10,321 nt of DNA, taken from assembly GCA_038251425.1 (NCBI GenBank), contig JBBSBI010000187.1:1-10321 (forward strand). Direction: 5' to 3'. This document shows positions 7,314 to 10,321 of the stretch, piece by piece; positions within the stretch are counted from its first letter, which is position 1, and every line of letters starts with the position of its first letter. Under the pieces are notes generated by a model that had not been told where the DNA came from, ran no database searches, and saw nothing but the letters and a program-made list of their open reading frames with translations. This DNA comes from JBBRRP01 sp038251425. Lineage in GTDB: Bacteria > Myxococcota_A > Polyangia > Polyangiales > Polyangiaceae. The position numbers were made by a program, and so were the translations under genes.

Positions 7314-8930
7314 TTACTTCAGCCTAACCAAGACACTCTTGCTCGGGTAGGGCTCCGTGGGTAAGTCCGGGCAATCGCTGGAAGAGCGCAGATCTTTGAG
7401 TTGAACGACACTGCGGCCTGCGGCTTCGGCCGCTCCCCTGAGCAACGTCCGCAGCTTACTGAGCGGTGTTTTCCGGTGGTTGGTGATGGACAGGAGCTGA
7501 CCCCCGGGCTCCAACAACCCGCAGCAAAGGGCGGCTGTTTCCTGGTAATCCCGCGCCACACTGAAGGTGCCTCGTTTGCCGGCTGTCGAGAAGCTGGGAG
7601 GATCGAGCACGATCAAATCGAAGCGCAGCTTCTGGCGCTTGGCGTGTTCGAGCCAGGCGGTAGCGTCGGCCTGAATGAACTCATGCCGCTCGGGTGAAAG
7701 CCCGTTCAACTCAAAGTTGCGCTTGGCCCAGTCCAGGTAGTTCCCGGAGAGATCGACACTTACGATTTTTTTCGCTCCGCCGAGCGCCGCGGCCACACTG
7801 AAAGAACCCGTGTAACAAAACAGATTGAGCACGCTCGCCCCCTTGGACCAAGCGCGCACTTTCTGGCGATTCTCACGTTGATCCAAAAAGAGCCCCACCG
7901 ACGTATCACCGCCGAGCCGGATCTCGAACTTGGCGCCATGCTCCACCACCGTCAGCTCGCTCGGCCCTGCTGCCACGATCGGGGCCGTTCCTCGACCGCG
8001 TTGCTCCACCCGGACTCCGCGAAAGCCAAGCCGAAGGAGGGCCTCCACGAGCAGCGGTTGAGCTCGTGTCGCCATGTCGTCAAACAGGTGAAGAACGGCA
8101 AAATCCCCGTATTTATCCACACAAATCCCTGGCAGCTGGTCCCCGAGCTCGTTCACCAGTCGGTACGTTTCGGTCTGTCCGAACAGCGGAACACGCCGGA
8201 TGCAGGCATCCAGCAGGCGTCGCCACAGGTCCTCGGCGCCAAAAGCGAACGGCGTCTGATTCAAGCATTCCGTGAACACGCCCGGCATGGCTGCGAAGTA
8301 AGCTGGCGCGTTCGGCAGCTTGAGTTCCTGTGCGTGCAACATCAAGCGCGAAGCAGGTTCGCCGCCATACAGTCGATCGCCCGCAATCGGCACACCCCGA
8401 GCGCTCGCCTGCACGCGCAGCTGGTGCGTGCGCCCAGTGACCGGTGAGAGTTCCAAAAGGGCTCGGCGCCCCCGCAGCTCAATAACTCGGCAGCGTGTGA
8501 CGGCGTGTTGCCCACCTGCCCTCACAACATTGACCTTCCCGTTCAGCGGGCGGCTCAAGTTGTCTTCCCAGGTTCCGCTCAACCGCTCCAGACTGGTTTG
8601 GTTCCCCCGCGCATCCAGGGCGACAACCGCCAGGTACTTCTTCTGAGCGGCGTGAGATTCGAACGCCTGGGCAACATCCGCGTTCCGCTTCTGATCACGT
8701 GTGAATAAAAGAACGCCTGAGGTCTCTTTATCCAGACGCTGATGCACACCCAGATAATCCGCCTCGCCGCGCGCACGGAACATGGCCCGCAAACGCTCGA
8801 CGACGTCATCCTTCAAGCCTTCATCGCCGCCATGCACGGCAATGCCCGAGGGTTTGTCGACGACAATCAGCCCATGCTCGTCGTTCAATATTCGAGCGCG
8901 CGGCCACCAATCGCGGAGCGGCGCGAGCAT
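7314..8930 (-). CDS. Fused RluA-type pseudouridine synthase and RlmK-like rRNA methyltransferase
   Basis: A single 538-residue frame without interruption encodes two enzymes. Residues about 10-225 are an RluA-family pseudouridine synthase: 'VVDKPSGIAVHGG' near the start, 'HQRLDKETSG' with Asp67 as predicted catalytic aspartate, and 'GRTHQLRVQ' (166-174). No S4 domain precedes it. Residues about 230-538 resemble the C-terminal half of E. coli RlmKL (RlmK, m7G2069). They have a PUA-like lead-in 'YRLVNELGDQLPGICVDKYG', then 'GLFLDQR', SAM motif I 'NLFCYTGSFSVAAALGG', 'VDLSGNYLDWAKRNFELNG', and 'DPPSFS' (443-448). The substrates are presumably 23S rRNA sites; which uridine is isomerised cannot be told. 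The ATG at 8930 has GGGAGAG about 9 bases upstream. An alternative TTG at 8960 (AAGG 7 bases before it) would add 10 residues. It lies between rplC and rlmE on the same strand. Confidence 0.9.
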   Translation of the reverse strand: MLAPLRDWWPRARILNDEHGLIVVDKPSGIAVHGGDEGLKDDVVERLRAMFRARGEADYLGVHQRLDKETSGVLLFTRDQKRNADVAQAFESHAAQKKYLAVVALDARGNQTSLERLSGTWEDNLSRPLNGKVNVVRAGGQHAVTRCRVIELRGRRALLELSPVTGRTHQLRVQASARGVPIAGDRLYGGEPASRLMLHAQELKLPNAPAYFAAMPGVFTECLNQTPFAFGAEDLWRRLLDACIRRVPLFGQTETYRLVNELGDQLPGICVDKYGDFAVLHLFDDMATRAQPLLVEALLRLGFRGVRVEQRGRGTAPIVAAGPSELTVVEHGAKFEIRLGGDTSVGLFLDQRENRQKVRAWSKGASVLNLFCYTGSFSVAAALGGAKKIVSVDLSGNYLDWAKRNFELNGLSPERHEFIQADATAWLEHAKRQKLRFDLIVLDPPSFSTAGKRGTFSVARDYQETAALCCGLLEPGGQLLSITNHRKTPLSKLRTLLRGAAEAAGRSVVQLKDLRSSSDCPDLPTEPYPSKSVLVRLK

Positions 8931-8969
8931 GTCAGGAGGCTCTCCCGACGACGCTTCCAAGTGCGAGCC

Positions 8970-9629
8970 TTAGGGCTTGGCTGTCCGCGCTTTGACGGCG
9001 CTTCGGACGAACACAATGCCATTTTTCGACCCTGGAATCGCACCACGGATCAACAGCAAACCCTGTTCGACCATGACTTTTACGACCGGCTGATTCAAAA
9101 CGGTCACCTGCTCGTTGCCGTATTGGCCTGGCATTTTCTTGCCTGCCATAACGCGACCCGGCGTCATGTTGGTACCGATCGCACCGCCGTGGCGCTGGTA
9201 CTCGTGGGCACCGTGACTGCGCTTGGCGCCTTTGAAGTTGTAGCGGCGCATCACGCCCGTGAAGCCGCGGCCACGTGTCATGCCTCGCACGTCGACGGAC
9301 TGACCTTCGGCGAACACCTGGTCGAGTGCCACTTCCTGCCCAACTTCGAACTTGGCGGCGAAATCCGCGGCGCAGCGAAGCTCTCGCAGAATCGCAGCGG
9401 GGGCGGCGCTCTTCCCTTTGTAGAAACCGGCGAGCGGCTTGTTCACGTGCTTGGCCGTGCGCTGCCCAAGGCCGAGGAGCAGGGCATCATACCCATCCTT
9501 TTCCTTAGTTCGCTTGCCAACGACGATAGGCTTCGACTCAACAACCGTGCACGGAACGACGGTGCCGTCCTCCGTGAAGATCTGTGTCATGCCAACTTTG
9601 CGACCAACAACGCCCGGGAACTGATTCAT
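8970..9629 (-). CDS. rplC: 50S ribosomal protein L3
   Basis: This 219-residue protein matches L3 along its length (E. coli 209). It has 'GVVGRKVGMTQIFTEDG' at the N-terminus, 'VDVRGMTRGRGFTGVMRRYNF' in the middle, 'GGAIGTNMTPGRVMAGKKMPGQYGNE' features in the extended loop reaching the peptidyl-transferase centre, and 'LLIRGAIPG' near the end. L3 is one of the first proteins to bind 23S rRNA and nucleates 50S assembly. The ATG is preceded by AGGA 10 bases upstream, and a promoter lies at 9694-9666. It is not followed by rplD/rplW as in the S10 operon; the next gene downstream is the rRNA-modifying fusion protein. The residue at the E. coli Gln150 methylation site is Met155. Nothing indicates decay, so it is probably the working L3, but a second copy elsewhere cannot be excluded. 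Confidence 0.96.
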   Translation of the reverse strand: MNQFPGVVGRKVGMTQIFTEDGTVVPCTVVESKPIVVGKRTKEKDGYDALLLGLGQRTAKHVNKPLAGFYKGKSAAPAAILRELRCAADFAAKFEVGQEVALDQVFAEGQSVDVRGMTRGRGFTGVMRRYNFKGAKRSHGAHEYQRHGGAIGTNMTPGRVMAGKKMPGQYGNEQVTVLNQPVVKVMVEQGLLLIRGAIPGSKNGIVFVRSAVKARTAKP

Positions 9630-9665
9630 GGCTATTATTTCCTGCGATTCTTAAAACGGGCGGCG

Positions 9666-9694
9666 GGGATACCCCCCAGGGCCGGGTACGTCAA
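9666..9694 (-). promoter_or_regulatory. Sigma70-like promoter of the rplC operon
   Basis: On the minus strand, TTGACG (9694-9689) is separated by exactly 17 bases from TATCCC (9671-9666). This places the transcript start near 9660 and gives a leader of about 30 bases, too short for a typical ribosomal-protein autoregulatory structure. The -10 box matches TATAAT only in its first half. Confidence 0.5.
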
Positions 9695-9735
9695 GCCGAC
9701 TTAGCCCGCCTGTTCGAAAATTCAGCGGCTTTCGG

Positions 9736-9764
9736 TTGACGACACCGAAAGTTGCGCCTAGATA
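9736..9764 (+). promoter_or_regulatory. Sigma70-like promoter of rplS
   Basis: TTGACG (9736-9741), a 17-base spacer, then TAGATA (9759-9764). The transcript would start near 9771 with a leader of about 33 bases before the ATG at 9804. The -35 box is identical to that of the divergent rplC promoter 41 bases away. Confidence 0.5.
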
Positions 9765-9803
9765 GCCCAGCCTTCAACTCGGCCACGGAGTTTTTTGAAA
9801 GTC

Positions 9804-10163
9804 ATGCCCCTCACTGCCTCACTGATTGCGCCCATCGAGGCCCAGTTCCTCCGAACCGACCTACCCAACTTCAAAGTTGGCGATACGGTTGCTGTCCACT
9901 ACAAAATTGTCGAAGGCGACAAATTGCGTGTTCAGGTCTTCAAAGGGATTGTGCTGAAGCGGCATCGCGCCGGCAGCCGCTCCACTTTCACCGTTCGTAA
10001 GGTGAGCTTCGGCGTTGGCGTCGAACGCGCATTTGCTTCGCATTCGCCCCGCATCGATAAAATCGAAGTGCTCTCCCACGGCGTCGTGCGTCGCGGCCGC
10101 CTCTTCTACTTACGTGACCTGGTCGGTAAGGCTGCCCGCGTGCGGGACGAGAAAGACCGCTGA
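9804..10163 (+). CDS. rplS: 50S ribosomal protein L19
   Basis: This protein of 119 residues is close to the usual 115. Motifs match L19: 'DLPNFKVGDTVAVHYKIVEGDKLRVQVFKGIV', 'TFTVRKVSFGVGVERAF', 'HSPRIDKIEV' and the C-terminal 'RRGRLFYLRDLVGKAARVR'. L19 sits on the 50S interface side near L3 and L14 and contributes to an intersubunit bridge. The start is uncertain. ATG 9804 gives a normal N-terminus but has only GAAAG very close (9797-9801). A TTG at 9795 (three more residues) has GGAG 4 bases upstream. Usually rplS ends an rpsP-rimM-trmD-rplS operon; here it has its own promoter, stands alone, and is followed by a strong terminator. Confidence 0.95.
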   Translation: MPLTASLIAPIEAQFLRTDLPNFKVGDTVAVHYKIVEGDKLRVQVFKGIVLKRHRAGSRSTFTVRKVSFGVGVERAFASHSPRIDKIEVLSHGVVRRGRLFYLRDLVGKAARVRDEKDR

Positions 10164-10214
10164 GCCCGACTCTCGGTCAGCCGCCCAACGGCCAAAAATA
10201 GACGGCAAAGCCTT

Positions 10215-10245
10215 AAAAAGCCCGCGATACGTTGCGGGCTTTTTT
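10215..10245 (+). terminator. Rho-independent terminator after rplS
   Basis: The stem AAAAAGCCCGC (10215-10225) pairs with GCGGGCTTTTT (10234-10244) around the 8-base loop GATACGTT, followed by more T. The stem is GC-rich next to the loop and runs into six T residues. The A-tract on the left side would also let it work on the opposite strand. Confidence 0.9.
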
Positions 10246-10301
10246 GCGTTTGCAGGGCTGACTCACGACAGCCGCAAAAATCATCTAGAGTCACCGGTCG
10301 T

Positions 10302-10321
10302 ATGTTACCCAAAGACTCTGC
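10302..10321 (+). CDS. Possible start of the next gene, cut by the window edge
   Basis: An ATG at 10302 opens a frame (M-L-P-K-D-S) running off the right edge, 57 bases after the rplS terminator. No clear Shine-Dalgarno precedes it, and a TAGAGT at 10286-10291 is only a poor -10 candidate. The call rests on position alone. Confidence 0.2.

Noticed and set aside
8742..9704. Long plus-strand ORF of 320 codons antisense to rplC
   Set aside because: It mirrors rplC and the start of the fusion gene; the translated sequence resembles no family, while the minus frames encode clear proteins.
1..10321. CRISPR arrays, insertion sequences, tRNA genes, phage or defence genes
   Set aside because: I saw no direct-repeat arrays, transposase motifs, tRNA cloverleaf sequence or defence-type proteins; the window looks like core chromosome.

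Overview
The window comes from a moderately GC-rich Gram-negative bacterium. A TolC-type outer-membrane protein and a periplasmic L,D-transpeptidase show the double membrane. The transpeptidase variant, the glutaryl-CoA dehydrogenase and the frequent GTG/TTG starts would fit a myxobacterium-like (Myxococcota / former Deltaproteobacteria) genome. That assignment is an impression from protein style; there is no rRNA gene or other decisive marker here.

Layout. (1) Bases 1-1533 (+): the 3' part of a TolC-family efflux outer-membrane gene, open to the left edge. (2) 1520-2896 (-): a GT4-type glycosyltransferase whose stop overlaps the TolC stop by 14 bases. (3) 2897-3357: a gene-poor gap holding one 38-codon ORF (2945-3061, -) with a near-perfect Shine-Dalgarno sequence, and an operator-like dyad. 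(4) 3358-4944 (-): a membrane-anchored L,D-transpeptidase with an SH3-like domain. (5) 5048-6223 (+): glutaryl-CoA dehydrogenase, divergent from the transpeptidase. It is followed by (6) 6308-6691 (+), a small stand-alone LuxR/GerE helix-turn-helix protein.

(7) 9629 down to 6717 (-): a ribosome-centred operon. It starts with rplC (ribosomal protein L3). Next is a two-domain protein joining an RluA-type pseudouridine synthase to an RlmK-like SAM methyltransferase. It ends with rlmE (23S rRNA 2'-O-methyltransferase). The gaps are 39 bases (or 9, depending on start choice) and 0 bases, with stop TAA directly followed by GTG. (8) 9804-10163 (+): rplS (ribosomal protein L19), divergent from rplC and ending in a strong intrinsic terminator. 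Two sigma70-like promoters, each with a TTGACG -35 box and a 17-base spacer, lie back to back between rplC and rplS. A possible next gene begins at 10302.

The right third is the most interesting part. L3 is normally encoded in the S10 operon beside rpsJ and rplD. Here it heads a unit with enzymes that modify 23S rRNA, and it faces L19, which lies near L3 in the 50S subunit. The synthase-methyltransferase fusion suggests that a pseudouridine and a base methylation are installed together during 50S assembly. The left two thirds are ordinary envelope and catabolic genes without an evident common system.
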